Positions 11,041-22,484 of a stretch of DNA of 64,000 nucleotides are shown here, piece after piece; position 1 is the first letter of the stretch; each line of letters starts with the position of its first letter. The notes under the pieces are model-generated. The model ran no database searches. It saw only the letters and a list, made by a program, of their open reading frames with translations, and was not told the DNA's origin. The stretch spans positions 4,843,280 through 4,907,279 of the forward strand of contig NC_083605.1 in assembly GCF_029168945.1 (NCBI RefSeq). The letters run 5' to 3'. The position numbers and the translations under genes are program-made. The DNA is from Cannabis sativa (lineage: Eukaryota; Streptophyta; Magnoliopsida; Rosales; Cannabaceae).

Positions 11041-11199
11041 TTGCAACTTAATTGTGATAAGATCCAGTAGGATAGATAACACAAAACTTTTGTTGAAGAC
11101 CTTCCAGGAATTGCGGTGGGTGGGACTTATATTTCAGTCTCTTCTATCAGACTTTTCCTTTGAAGTTTCAAAACAAACTTTTAGAATATCTTTTTCAAT

Positions 11200-11760
11200 A
11201 GTCAATTATTTCACCTCATATATAAAGAAAACTTTTATCATCATTTGTAACATATTGTCTACCTATAAAACAAATATTACTCCCACTAACCTTCTGGTAT
11301 ATAATTATTTCTATAATTCTCTTTTCAAACCTAAAAGAAAAGATGATATAATACCAATTTGTGAGATATTTGTTTTAATCTATAGGTAGACACTTTAAGC
11401 TTGTATATGTTCACCACTATTAGAGGGAAATCTTTATGGCAGTCTGTATATCTTTTCCTCTAGTTCACTGTTTGGAATTGATTAATGAATTGAAACGAGC
11501 AACAAATGCCAAGGTCTATAATAAAATCATTTATAAAAACAAGTGAGAATGTAAATCTCCTTTGTTATTGATTCTTATTTCAAAATGAACTTCTTAGCAA
11601 TGAATATTCTTTTATATCTTTATGTTTCTCAATGTTGCCTAATGAATATTATTGGTGAAAAAAAACTATGCTTGATTAATATTCTCCAGTACCCCATTAG
11701 ACAACTTTACTAAAGATAAACCGAAACAACTTTATAGCCTGCGTTTGAATACAATTCTCT
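11200..11760 (-). mobile_element. Ty1/copia reverse-transcriptase fragment
   Basis: This stretch is close to the reverse complement of 45.23-45.74 kb over its length. In that other copy the plus strand decodes to a copia RT segment around the YVDD-box. Here it is a stop-ridden fragment in the minus direction, without LTRs. It separates the divergent LRK10L copies 2 and 3. Confidence 0.7.
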
Positions 11761-11881
11761 GGCACCATAATCATCTTCATATGCTCTCAGTACTGTTTAA
11801 ATTGCCTATCTTTTGTATTCCGATTTTTTTGACTTGATGCCTTAATTCCTTTTCACAAAAAGAAAGGGGAACAATAACATT

Positions 11882-11949
11882 TTCCATGGGTGCCCATTGT
11901 TTTACTTTATTATCATTCCATGGGTGCCCATTGTTTTACTTTATTATCA
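11882..11949 (+). repeat. Perfect 34-bp tandem duplication
   Basis: A 34-base unit starting TTCCATGGGTGCCC and ending TTATTATCA occurs twice head to tail without mismatch, about 300 bases upstream of the LRK10L copy 3 start. Perfect identity suggests a recent slippage or replication event. Confidence 0.92.
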
Positions 11950-12257
11950 CTGTTCCTTAGTGCTGTCTTCATTTCTTTTGACTGATATTCTTAACTTTTG
12001 TCTACAACACAGGATGATGGTCCTATATACCTTATCTTTTTTCACATTTATTCAAATTTAGATAGTGAGGAAAACCAGTTATTTACCTAAACTTTTAATC
12101 TACTCTACTTTGACTAGTCTTTGATATTACTGTGAGTTGATTGTAACATGTCTGAATAGTATAGTATAACAATCATTAAATTGTCTTATTTTTATATTTC
12201 ATGATATAAACGAAAATTTGATTAAATCATTTTAGTTTGGTGTAGAAAATTAGCTTC
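11950..12257 (+). other. Upstream region of LRK10L copy 3
   Basis: AT-rich DNA before the first start codon. No clear TATA box or other element could be chosen with confidence. Confidence 0.4.
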
Positions 12258-15200
12258 ATGGCTGTCCAGTACTACTCTGTGCCAATCAAAAGTGGAACAT
12301 CCTTCTTTAGGAGAAGATTTTCCATGGCTGTCCTTGTTGATAATTATTCTATAATCACCCCCTTCTTATTATTATTGTTCCTTAATAATATTACAAGTAG
12401 CTATGCAAAATCATCAAATCCTCATTATTGTCCACCCTCTTCTTGTGATAATTATATCATCAACATTACAAGTCCTTTCAGACTCAACACAGATCCAAAA
12501 CACTGTGGCTACCCACAATATGAGCTTTCTTGCGATAACAATCTTACTGTAATACACTCCAAAAATAATGTGAAATTCTTGGTGAGGTCAATCAATTACG
12601 GGAATAACACCATTAGAATTGCAGACTCCAAACTTGACAAGAACAACTATTGTTCCTTCCCAAATAACTTTCAATTGTTAGAAGATTGGATCGGTGATTT
12701 GAGTTCTTACAGGAACCATTCGGGAGAGAATGTCGAACTCACAAAGCAAATAGTATTCTTGAAATGTGAGAATCCACTCCCAGCAGTAGTAGTAGTGAAT
12801 AATAATTATATAGACACTGCTCCTTACTGCAATGGTTCTAATTATTATGTGGTGGATGGTGGGTTTAGTGTTTCCGATATGGCGATCGGGTGCAAAACAG
12901 AGCTAAGCAGTAGCATATCAAATGAGGTAGTGGTGAATAAGAGGAATACATCTTATTTCGACATTCACAACCACCTTGCTCATGGCTTTGAGCTTTCATG
13001 GTTGGAAACAGAATTGTATAAGAGAAAATATAACTGCTCCATCGATTATTCCAACGAGTGGCGATGTGGTGGTAAGTAGGTCTTATGTTGGGTTTAGCTT
13101 TGAATATATATTGAAACAACTTTGTTCTGATCCGCTAATGTCAAAATTATCTTCCATCACTGCAGATACGAGCACTGAAAGTGAAAGCATTGTTAGAAGA
13201 ATTGTTGACATAAGTAATAATTCTCTATCTTATAAATAAACCAGCATATATTAGTATTTTCATTACATCTATTTTTGATTCATTTATTATTGCCTTATTG
13301 CAGTAATGATGTACTCTAAAGCTGCATATGATGTGCTTGGTAAGAGATTTTACTTTTAAAATTAATCTACATTAGAAATTTTATTTATTTATTTTTTTTA
13401 ATAAAAAAAAAAAAAAAATTGATCAGGTCGGCTCATTGGGTCATTGGTCTCAGGATCATTTTTTTTTTTTGGAAAATGTTTAATTATATACTTAATTATA
13501 AAATAATAGCATAATTACATCATACACTATTTTTTGTAAAAAAAATTACATTTTTATATTTAAAGATTTTTTTTTTGACATTTTTATGATTTTTCATAGA
13601 AATAACACGAAAACAACAAGAAAATTATACAAAAATAACATGAAAATAATATCAAAACAACAACAAAAAATAACATACAAATAACAAAAAATCAACAACA
13701 AATCAACAAGAGTACAACATAAAAAGACCGTATTTTCTGTAGATAAAATTAAAAAATCGTAAAAATATTTAAAATTCCGTAAAATTGTATTTTTGATTTT
13801 TTTTTTTATATATTTGTAAAATAATCTCTAAAATAATAAATAAATTAACCGTCAATCATTGAAATGATACATTGAGCGGTAATGACTGTATATGTAAACA
13901 AATATATGCTATTTTTTTTTGTTGTTAGTGTAGACTCAAGTGGCACATTTTTTTTTATCATTTTTTCTTTTGATTTTTTTTTTTTTTGTTGAATCTATCT
14001 CTATTTTTATTTTTTACAATTTTAAAAATAAAAATAATTACACCGTTAATCATTTTGATTAAAATATAATATTATTGCGACCTATTTCTCAAATTTATCA
14101 TTTTAATAGGTAAGCAGCATATTTTTTCTCCTCACTAAATAAGATATTTAAAATCAAAAGTAATCAATTAATTTCTTTTATAAACTCTTAAAAAAATAAC
14201 AAATTTTTTTAAAATCAAATATGTACCACACTAAAAGTATTTTTTTATTGTGACATTCATCCAGAAAATATTTATTTTATATTATTTAAGAGTTACTAGA
14301 TGTTTTTAAAAAGTAAGGTACTACAATACTAATTGATTTTTTTTTATAAGCTTTACTTTGAGATAATATTATCTCATATGCATCTTTGTTACCTACCAAT
14401 TTATTACTTTTAAAATCATATATTTTGTTTATCTACTAATTAGTTACTTTTAAAATTATAATTTTATTTTTAAGTTATATTATATTATTGATCATAACAC
14501 ATTTGCGTTACTTTTATATATATTTATATACTAGATGAAAGTTACGTGGCGAGCCACGTAAATATTAGTTTTATTTAAGTTTTAGTGATTTTTTTAAAAA
14601 AATTCGGTAACTAATTGTAAATTATTTTTTATTATTTGTTTTATAAAAATAGACTTTTTAAGAATGTCATAATTGTATATATAAACTTATGATGTACACA
14701 TTGTTATTAATAATACTAAAAAATTGGTAATATTAGAAGTACTTATGAACTGTACTTATGATTATGATTAAAACATGTTACACTTAGAAGATTGAAAGAG
14801 ACTTCATATTAATGATAAATCAAAGAGAAGAGCTTGCAGCCTATATAAATATTTATATATATAGTTAAATTTTTGTTGAATCCTGTTAACTCTTACAGTT
14901 GTAGTAAAGAATGGAATGGGTCCTTGGAAAGAGTTTTTTTAGGAAACCTTGCATCAAGACAAACAAGTAGTTAACTATTGTTAATAAGGATATAGATATT
15001 GCAACATCATCAAAATACAGATATTTGTTCATCTTGCCTTACAAGGTAGTAAGATTTAAACATATTCTTTTCTAAGAAAGAAAAAACAAAAATGTTCTCA
15101 TACGCTGAGAAGAATAAATTTCAAACCATATGGATCTGGCTGAATATGTGTTGGTGGGGCTTTAGTTTTCTGTAGGAAAAAAAAATTATCAATGAAACTG

Positions 15201-18200
15201 TGATAATCATCAGTAATACCAACAATTTTACAACAAAAGGGATATCACTTACAGCTACTAAAGTATCCAAGCCTTCCATTACCGGAAGTGGAAGGTCCTC
15301 TCTAACAGCTACAGTTAACAGAAATTTATTGAGAAGAAACACAAATAGAACATATATGACTAAACATTATATTAAATTAGGATGCACGAGAATCTCGATT
15401 TGTTTATAAAGTGTTGAGCTAGCGCACTCTCCCATCGACCTTTTGAAAGGCAAGAATGTTAAACTCTTAGAAAGACCCAATGTCTTGAGCTTGACTATAA
15501 ATCTCAAAGAACACAATATAGGATTATATAAAATTTTCGATTAGATAAATAGGAAAATATATAAAATCTCATATATATATGTATGATTTCTTCTAAGAGT
15601 TTCACGATTGTTGGGCTACCTAAATTACAAAGATCTCATATATATATATATATATATATGAATTCTACTGAATCAATACACAAAAATATGAATTACAATA
15701 ATTAATCAAATGCCTCATTTCAATAAACATATTTGAAAACTACCTGAATTTTTTGAAACCTATATATATTATATATAATATCTTTATATATTAACAAAAA
15801 TATGGAGAATTGATTTAGCCTCTCCACTACAGAGAATACACTGACATTAATCGAATTAAATTTATATATATGTGTATGTATTAATTTTTGTAATTTCAGA
15901 AATTAAATTAGATAAAAAGAAATATAAGAAATTAAAAGAGGGAAAAGAGAAACTAACCGCATTCTTATATTGGCCTCAATTCTTTCACGAAGGCCTGAAA
16001 TATGAAATCACATTGGATCAGAACCCTCTCCCTCTGAGCTGCTCTCCAAGCTACGAGGGCAACTTGTTGGGGAGTGAAGGAGCTAAACTGAATCGTTGAT
16101 GTGACAATTGGATTTGCTGCAATTTTTGGGCGATATCGAATTGGATCTCTTCTTGCAATAAAATGTAGCGACATTAATTGGGATTTCTTCTTTCCCAAGA
16201 GTTTCACGATCATTGTTGCAAACGAAGAGGCCATTATTGTTGCAGTCGTTCTCCAATTTTGATTTCTTGAAAAGAAGAGAGGATCGATCGATTGGGATTT
16301 CTTCTTTTCCAAAAGTTTCACGATCAATTGCTTTTTTTATATTTTAGGATTGAGATGAAGAGAAGAAGAATTGGAGCAGAGGTAGGCTTCACGCAGCCGT
16401 CTCCATAACCTCTCAAAGATATAGGGTTTGAGATTTTAAACAAAAAAAAAAAGAAAATTATAAATAAGATAAATTATGGATTTGAAAGTTAAGGGAGATG
16501 TTAATCTCCCGTTAGTTTCTATTTAAAAAAATAAAATTTGTTAGAGAGATATGTGGGTAAGATAATTTTTTTTAATTTAAAAAAAATTGTTTAATTTTTT
16601 GGGTTTAATTATTGGGTTTATTTGTTAACGGGAGATCAAACTATTAACATCGTTAAATTTAACAGAATATTCTTTTATTTTTAAGGTATATTCTGTTAAA
16701 CCAAGAAATGCCGTTAGATAGGCACTTTTAATATATAAAGATATTATATAGCTACCTCCAAACATATTTGAAATTAATAAATTATAATATAACTTATTAG
16801 CAAAATTCGTATAACTTATTTTTATTTTATATTTTTTAAAATATAAATTTGAGATACTATATAATTTTTTTATAAGTAATTTTAAAATTTATCAAAATTG
16901 TTTTATAAAAATAAGTATATGAAAAATATAATTTAGGTACTTTTAATTATTAAATAATAATAATCTTTTTAGTAACTTATGAAATTGGTTAGATTATTTA
17001 ATTTTTTCTAAATTTAATGTTTGACTTTTTTTTAATGTAACTTATATATATATATATATAAATATATATATATATATGATGTTTAAGATATTATTTAGTT
17101 TATTAATAAGTTATTTTATACGTCTATCAAAATAGTTTTATAAAATATATTTATTTATAATTTAATCTTTTAACAGATAAAATAAAAAAAAAAACATTTT
17201 AATAACCTATCAAGTTGTTGATACATCAAACTTTGTTTAAGTTTAAAAATTAATTACTTATTTGTTAAGAGAATATAAAAGACACAAAAATGTTACATTT
17301 GATTTCGGTTATTTTTTTTTAGTAATATATACTTGGGGTTTTTTCATTAGTGTACAACAAAAACAATTATATTACAAAAAATGTGCAAAAAAATACAATT
17401 TTAAAAATGTATACATTTGAAAACATATTTACAAAAATTCATACATATTTTTAATTAAATTATAATAGACATATTAATGATTCAACTTTCTATATTTAGA
17501 TTTGTATAACTATTTTTTTATGACTAATTGATATGATATTAATGAGTAAGCCTACTAATTAACAAAATTTATATATTAATAATTAAAAAACATAATAAGA
17601 TTCTAATTATAAACAATAATATTTAAAATATACAGATGTAATATTTTAAATATAAGATAAAAAAATAATTAACGATTAAAAATAATAAACAGTTTTAAAT
17701 TAATAATAAAAAGTGAAAAAAATACATTAAAAAAAATAAACAAAAACAACCCATCAAGTTTAACAAAAACATATATAAATTAAAAAAAAAAAACACACTA
17801 AAAACAAATAAGCAATATTAAAAAAAATATTACAATGCGATACACAACAAAACATAATAAGAAACACCACAAAAAAAAAAAACAAAAGAAAAAAAACAAC
17901 TAACAAAGATAAAAATACAAAAAAAAAAAGGACCTTTATAGATGGAGCATGAATAATTCTTTCACCAAAAAAATACATTAAAAAAATAAACAAAAACAAC
18001 CCATTAAGATTAACAAAAACATATATAAATTTTAAAAAAAAAACACTAAAAACAAATAAGCAATATTAAAAAAATATTACAATGCGATACACAACAAAAC
18101 ATAATAAGAAACACCACAAAAAAAATAAAAGAAAAAAAACAACTAACAAAGATAAAAATACCAAAAAAAAAAGGACCTTTATAGATGGAGCATGAATAAT

Positions 18201-18660
18201 TCTTCCACCAAAAAAATACATTAAAAAAATAAACAAAAACAACACATCAAGTTTAACAAAAACATAGATAAATTTTTTAAAAAAAAAACACTAAAAATAA
18301 ATAAGCAATATTAAAAAAATATTACAATACCATACACAACAAAACATAATAATAAAATAGTTATACAAATATTTATACAAATCTAAATATAGAAAGTTGA
18401 ATCATTAATATATCTATTATAATTTAATTAAGACTTTGTATGAAATTTTGTAAATATGTTTTCAAATATGTGTATTTTTAAAATTGTGTTTTTTTGCACA
18501 TTTTTTGTAATTATTTAAAAAAATGTATACATTTATGTAAAATACCCTATATACTTCTCACATATTAAAATGATCAACATAAAAATTACAATAATGTAAC
18601 TCTTAAAATGAAATAATTATTTGTGTAGTAAAAAATAATATTTTTAAAACTTGTAAAAGG

Positions 18661-18697
<37 letters not shown>

Positions 18698-21079
18698 GAG
18701 AACTAAGTAGATGAAGTTAGAAATTTATTATAAAGTTTTTTAAAAAATAATAAAATAAAAAAAGATAATTAGATGTCATGTATTAAGAGAAAAATTACAA
18801 AATAAATAAATAAATGAAGTCAGATTTTGAAAAAAAAAAAAAAAAAAAAAAAAGTTTTCTTCTAAATAATAATAATAAAAATTATATATATAAAGTTTTT
18901 TCTATTATATATGATAACAGTTTATGGAAGAAAAAAAGAATGGTGAATGATGCACCAATACCGAGAGAGAATACTAAATGTAAATAATTTTTTGTTATTT
19001 TTATCAATTTAAATTAATATAGGTATCTGTATAAATAAAATGTAATTTATTTATAGAAAATTACATATTTTCTATAATTTATTTATGTAATTTACGTATT
19101 TCAATGAAATTTTCTCTTTTTTTTTTTTGGGGGGGTATTTACATAAATATAGAAAAAATAAAGTTAGTTTACATAAATATGGTAAGGAATCTTAATAGAA
19201 AAAAATATGACATTTAAAATAAAAACTTAACATATATGAGATACGACACTTTGAAAGTTGAATTACCATAAAAAAAAATTAAAATTCCCTTTATACATTT
19301 TCTAAAAAAAAAAATAAAACAAATGAAACTACTGTGATTGTCGGAGTGGTTATAGGGCCGAAATTTGCTGACGGTGCAAGAAAAGTTGTTGGAGTAGCTG
19401 TCGGTGTTAGAAAAATCATCGGAGTTGTTGTCGGCGTTAGAAAATTCGTTGGAGTTTCTTGGTGATTTTTCCAGTAATTTTTCCGACGACAATGGCAATT
19501 TCGACGACTTTTTTGGCGTCGGCAGCAATTCCGACGACTTTTCCGACACCGATAGCTACTCCGACAACTTTTTCAGTACCCGTCACAAATAAAATTACCT
19601 AAAAATAAATAAAAACATTAAATATGGGTTTTGAAAACCTAATTTACACATATAATATATTAAATACCATAAAAATACCTAAAAATAATAATAAAAAAAA
19701 AATATCATATTAAATTTTGCATCAAGTTCGCATTTGTGTATTCGAGTAAAATATTTTTTTTTTTTTTGAAAAATATTGGAGTATAATATTAAAATTATGT
19801 AAAACATATTAATTATTTTTCTTTCACTAAATATAACACAATATTTATATCTCCCATTAAAAATAGTTTTAGTATGTGATAATTTTTTAGTGTAATCACC
19901 TTGATGCATAATTAATTGTACACTGAAGTCAAAGTTTTAATTTGTTAAAATGCAGTAGCACATGCGGTACTAAAATTTATATTTGGAACTCCATTTGTAG
20001 TTTATTTTTTAAACTATAAATGGCAAAGGCGACATTTATCAGTGTATAATTCTATTGAGGAATTCCTTCACACTCAAAATAATCTTAGTCCTATAAGATA
20101 CTCATTTAGAGAAATAGAGAAGATGACCCAAAACTTCAACAATAAATTAGGTGAAGGAGGTTATGGTTCTGTGTTCAAAGGAAAGCTTCGTAGTGGTCGT
20201 TTTGTTGCGGTGAAGATATTGAGTAAATCCAAAGGAAATGGACAAGATTTCATCAATGAAATTTCTACAATTGGAACAATTCATCATGTCAATGTCGTTC
20301 GTTTGATAGGATTTTGTGTCCATTCCTCGAATCACGCTCTCGTGTATGATTTCATGTCCAATGGATCTCTAGAAAAATATATTTTTTCTCACGAAGGAAT
20401 TGCCTCTTTAAGTTGCAAGCAAATTTTTGAAATTTCGCTTGGTGTGGCACGTGGAATTGAATATTTGCATCAAGGATGTCACATGCAAATTTTACACTTT
20501 GATATTAAGCCTCACAACATTCTTTTGGATGAAAATTTTAATCCAAAAGTTTCTGATTTTGGGTTAGCAAGATTATGCCCGTTGGATAATCAGAATTTGT
20601 CCTTAACTGCAGCAAGAGGAACATTAGGATACATAGCTCCAGAACTATTTTACAAAAATATTGGAAGAGTTTCTAATAAGGCCGATGTGTATAGTTTTGG
20701 AATGTTATTGATGGAGATGGTAGGTAAAAGGAAAAATATAAAAGCCGATGCTGAAAATACTAGCCAAATTTACTTTCCTTCTTGGGTGCATGATCAACTA
20801 AGTGAAGGAAAAAATATAGACATAGAAACAACACTTACAAATGAGGAAAATTCAAAAGTTATGAAGAAGATGATTATAGTAGCATTATGGTGTATACAAC
20901 TGAAGCCAAGTGATCGCCCTACAATGAACAAAGTTATAGAATTACTTGAAGGAGAAGTTGATTGTCTACAAATACCTCCTAAGCCTTCTCTATATCAGCT
21001 AGACAAGCCTAGAGAACTTGTCCAAGAGGCATCATGTTCAATGAATTCAACAATACCATCATTAACACTACCAAGATAA
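12258..21079 (+). CDS. LRK10-like receptor kinase copy 3, four exons, 673 aa, 6.6-kb intron
   Basis: Exons 12258-13071, 13166-13213, 13304-13339 and 19956-21079 all have GT-AG junctions and consistent phase 1, totalling 674 codons with the stop. Exon 1 encodes a signal peptide ([11 protein letters not shown]) and a cysteine-rich GUB_WAK extracellular domain ([13 protein letters not shown]) with many N-glycosylation sites. Exons 2-4 build the juxtamembrane and membrane segment. Exon 4 carries the kinase: [13 protein letters not shown], the non-RD loop [15 protein letters not shown] second ATG at 12324 starts the same MAV motif closer to the hydrophobic core and gives a more typical signal peptide. 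Intron 3 (13340-19955) has grown by transposon insertion; in copy 1 it is 291 bases. Splicing across it is predicted from phase and homology with copy 1, not shown. An annotation pipeline could split this into two genes. Confidence 0.82.
13530..13820. repeat. Imperfect inverted repeat in intron 3
   Basis: T-rich and A-rich arms around 13530-13600 and 13745-13815 are imperfect reverse complements flanking an AACAACAAAA-type centre. This resembles a decayed MITE. Low sequence complexity makes the call weak. Confidence 0.35.
15253..15308 (-). pseudogene. Exon-like fragment carried by the Helitron
   Basis: Fifty-six bases bounded by a good acceptor (CTGTAG) and a strong donor (GTAAGTG) on the minus strand, encoding [18 protein letters not shown] in one frame. 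A second acceptor (TTTTCCTACAG) near 15173 precedes an open stretch [16 protein letters not shown] do not recognise the source gene. This could be captured host coding sequence or chance. Confidence 0.4.
15958..16234 (-). pseudogene. First-exon-like fragment carried by the Helitron
   Basis: From an ATG at 16234 an open frame reads [17 protein letters not shown] and then an Arg/Ser/Thr-rich, acid-poor stretch that resembles an organelle presequence. It stops at 15965, seven bases before a plausible donor (GCG|GTTAGT at 15958). A duplicated ~40-base segment with TTGGGATTTCTTCTTT and GTTTCACGATCA occurs at about 16171-16212 and 16289-16326. Source gene not recognised. Confidence 0.4.
17335..18547. 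mobile_element. Mutator-type non-autonomous element (long-TIR MITE), 1213 bp
   Basis: Arms of about 190 bases at 17335-17530 and 18350-18547 are close reverse complements, sharing TTACAAAAAATGTGCAAAAA and TTAATGATTCAACTTTCTAT. The element is flanked by an identical 9-bp duplication TATATACTT (17326-17334 and 18548-18556). Long TIRs with a 9-bp duplication define the Mutator superfamily. The interior holds a ~245-bp tandem array and no transposase. Confidence 0.88.
17720..18352 (+). repeat. ~245-bp tandem array, ~2.6 copies, inside the Mutator-type element
   Basis: The landmark CAAAAACAAC followed by CATCAAGTTTAAC (with variants) recurs at 17741, 17991 and 18234, and GGACCTTTATAGATGGAGCA recurs twice. 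Spacings are 250 and 243 bases. Units are extremely A-rich; no coding function. Confidence 0.88.
18659..18691 (+). repeat. Poly(A) tract
   Basis: An almost pure run of over 30 A bases just outside the Mutator-type element; a second A-run lies at about 18831-18853. Either could be slippage-grown or the tail of an old retroposon, but no body was identified next to them. Confidence 0.7.
19375..19580. repeat. GC-richer palindrome in intron 3
   Basis: The left arm (19377-19455, with GTTGTTGGAGTAGCTGTCGG) and right arm (19490-19575, the complement of TTGTCGGAGTAGCTATCGG) form an imperfect ~75-base stem around a short loop. Each arm is itself built from variants of a ~33-base unit with TCGGAAAAGTCGTCGG. 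It stands out from very AT-rich surroundings. Both strands have short Ser/Asp-rich open frames, which follow from the repeat and are not taken as genes. Confidence 0.75.
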
Positions 21080-22484
21080 GTTCAGACCTACATCTTCGCA
21101 GATTTTAGTTGGTGATATATGACAATAAATAATGGACTTGATATAAATCCAAACCTAATTATTGTGAGTTACTTTTTTCTTGTGTGTTGTTTTGTTTCAG
21201 TTTTTGTGATTTAATTTTGAGAGGTCATCAATGGAAAGGATTTTTCTTCATGATTATATATGATTATTTTTATTCATTACTGGTTCATTTTAATCGACAT
21301 TCTCCATAACTAAATATATTTTCTTAAATTTTTTTTAAAAAAAAAAAAAATCTCTAAAAAACTAATAATTTTGTATTGGGGAACAAGTCAAATCGCTTAC
21401 CATGCAGACAGGCGGAGGCTCGGAAGAACAAACACTGATTTCAAAATTAAACAATCCATTTGAATAGTAATGTTGTTGTTACACATCTTACTTTTACTAA
21501 AGATATTTATTTAATTTGTGTTTTTGTCTTTTCTTTCATTCCCTCATTTTCGAAAGGATTCAAAATAAAAGATTAGGAGGGAGTGTTGATACCTCCATGC
21601 ATCTATCATCTCCCTCCTATTTTCTTTTCTTTCTTATCAAACAACAGAATTTCGTTGTCCTCCCTCCCCTCTTCCTACCCTCTCCATCCTTATTTCCTTT
21701 TTGAAAAAGAAAATCATACTAAGTGGAAGGTGGCAATGTATAGTAAATTATTGGTGTTGAAATATATGATGAATATCCTTATTAATAATGACAAAAATGT
21801 AGATGATAGAAACAGAAATTTTGAGAATAATCCTAAGCATTTTAAATAATGGTTTTTACGAATGAGAGAAAAGATGGTGTATTTTTTGAGAGAAGGTTTT
21901 ACGTGAGATGTTTTATTTAAGATTTTGCTATAATGAAAGATGTTTTGACAGAAAATTTACTATTCAAAAATAGCATGAAGGATAGATATGTTGATTGGAT
22001 AACAATTAGTAAATAGCACAACAAATTTTGACTAATGATTTAGGATAACAGTACTTTAACATCTTAGGATTCGATTCACATTCTGTATCAACCTTTCATA
22101 TTGTATTAATTTTAATTCAATCCATAGTGTACTATGGAATACATAGAAAATGAATATCCCCATATTATTTATGAACTTAGATTATGTTGTGGTAAAGTCA
22201 AAGTTAGGATCAAGGTCGGAATGAAATTGGGTTAGGGTCTAAGGTCGGGATCCAAGGGTCAAGGCCAGAGGTCGAGGTCAACATTCACAATTGAGGTTTG
22301 GGTCCTGGATTGGGATCCAAGATTAGGCTAGAGCCGAGGTCGAAGGCCTAGGTCATAAGTCAAGTTCAAGTCTAAGTTTGGGTCTAGAGTCAAGGTCCAA
22401 GCTAAGATATAGGGTCAAGCTCCGAGGTCAATTCGAGGGCTAAGTTTGAGACTTAGAGCTCAGTGCCGAAGGCCAAAGTCGAAT
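19873..22484 (+). repeat. Duplicated block, right copy (pairs with 4993-8042)
   Basis: Matches the left block from the 3' end of intron 3 through the kinase exon and 3' flank to the GGTC-rich minisatellite (22190-22484). It lacks the MITE at 7313-7714. It has a ~50-base insertion near 21400, where the left copy instead has a ~20-base tandem duplication near 6550. Confidence 0.9.

Larger units (their letters stand above)
14531..16741 (-). mobile_element. Non-autonomous Helitron, 2211 bp
   Basis: On the minus strand the element begins TCTTTATATATTAAAAGTGC (from 16741) and ends CTAG (14534-14531). The end is preceded by the hairpin TACGTGGC-tc-GCCACGTA, eight bases upstream of CTAG. It is flanked by A on the 5' side and T on the 3' side, the Helitron A^T target rule. 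No Rep/helicase coding is present, so it is non-autonomous. It carries exon-like segments on the minus strand (see 15253-15308 and 15958-16234). A second Helitron terminus of the same type lies at 38296. It sits inside intron 3 of LRK10L copy 3. Confidence 0.85.

Noticed and set aside
11033..11389. 118-codon plus-strand frame
   Set aside because: It is antisense to the copia RT fragment and has no gene-like features.
17760..17999. Phe-rich minus-strand frame that looks like a membrane protein
   Set aside because: It lies wholly within the A-rich tandem repeat of the Mutator-type element; poly-A on the plus strand reads as poly-Phe.
19214..19592. Ser/Asp-rich open frames on both strands
   Set aside because: Explained by the TCGGAAAAGTCGTCGG-type palindromic repeat; no start context, splice support or homology.
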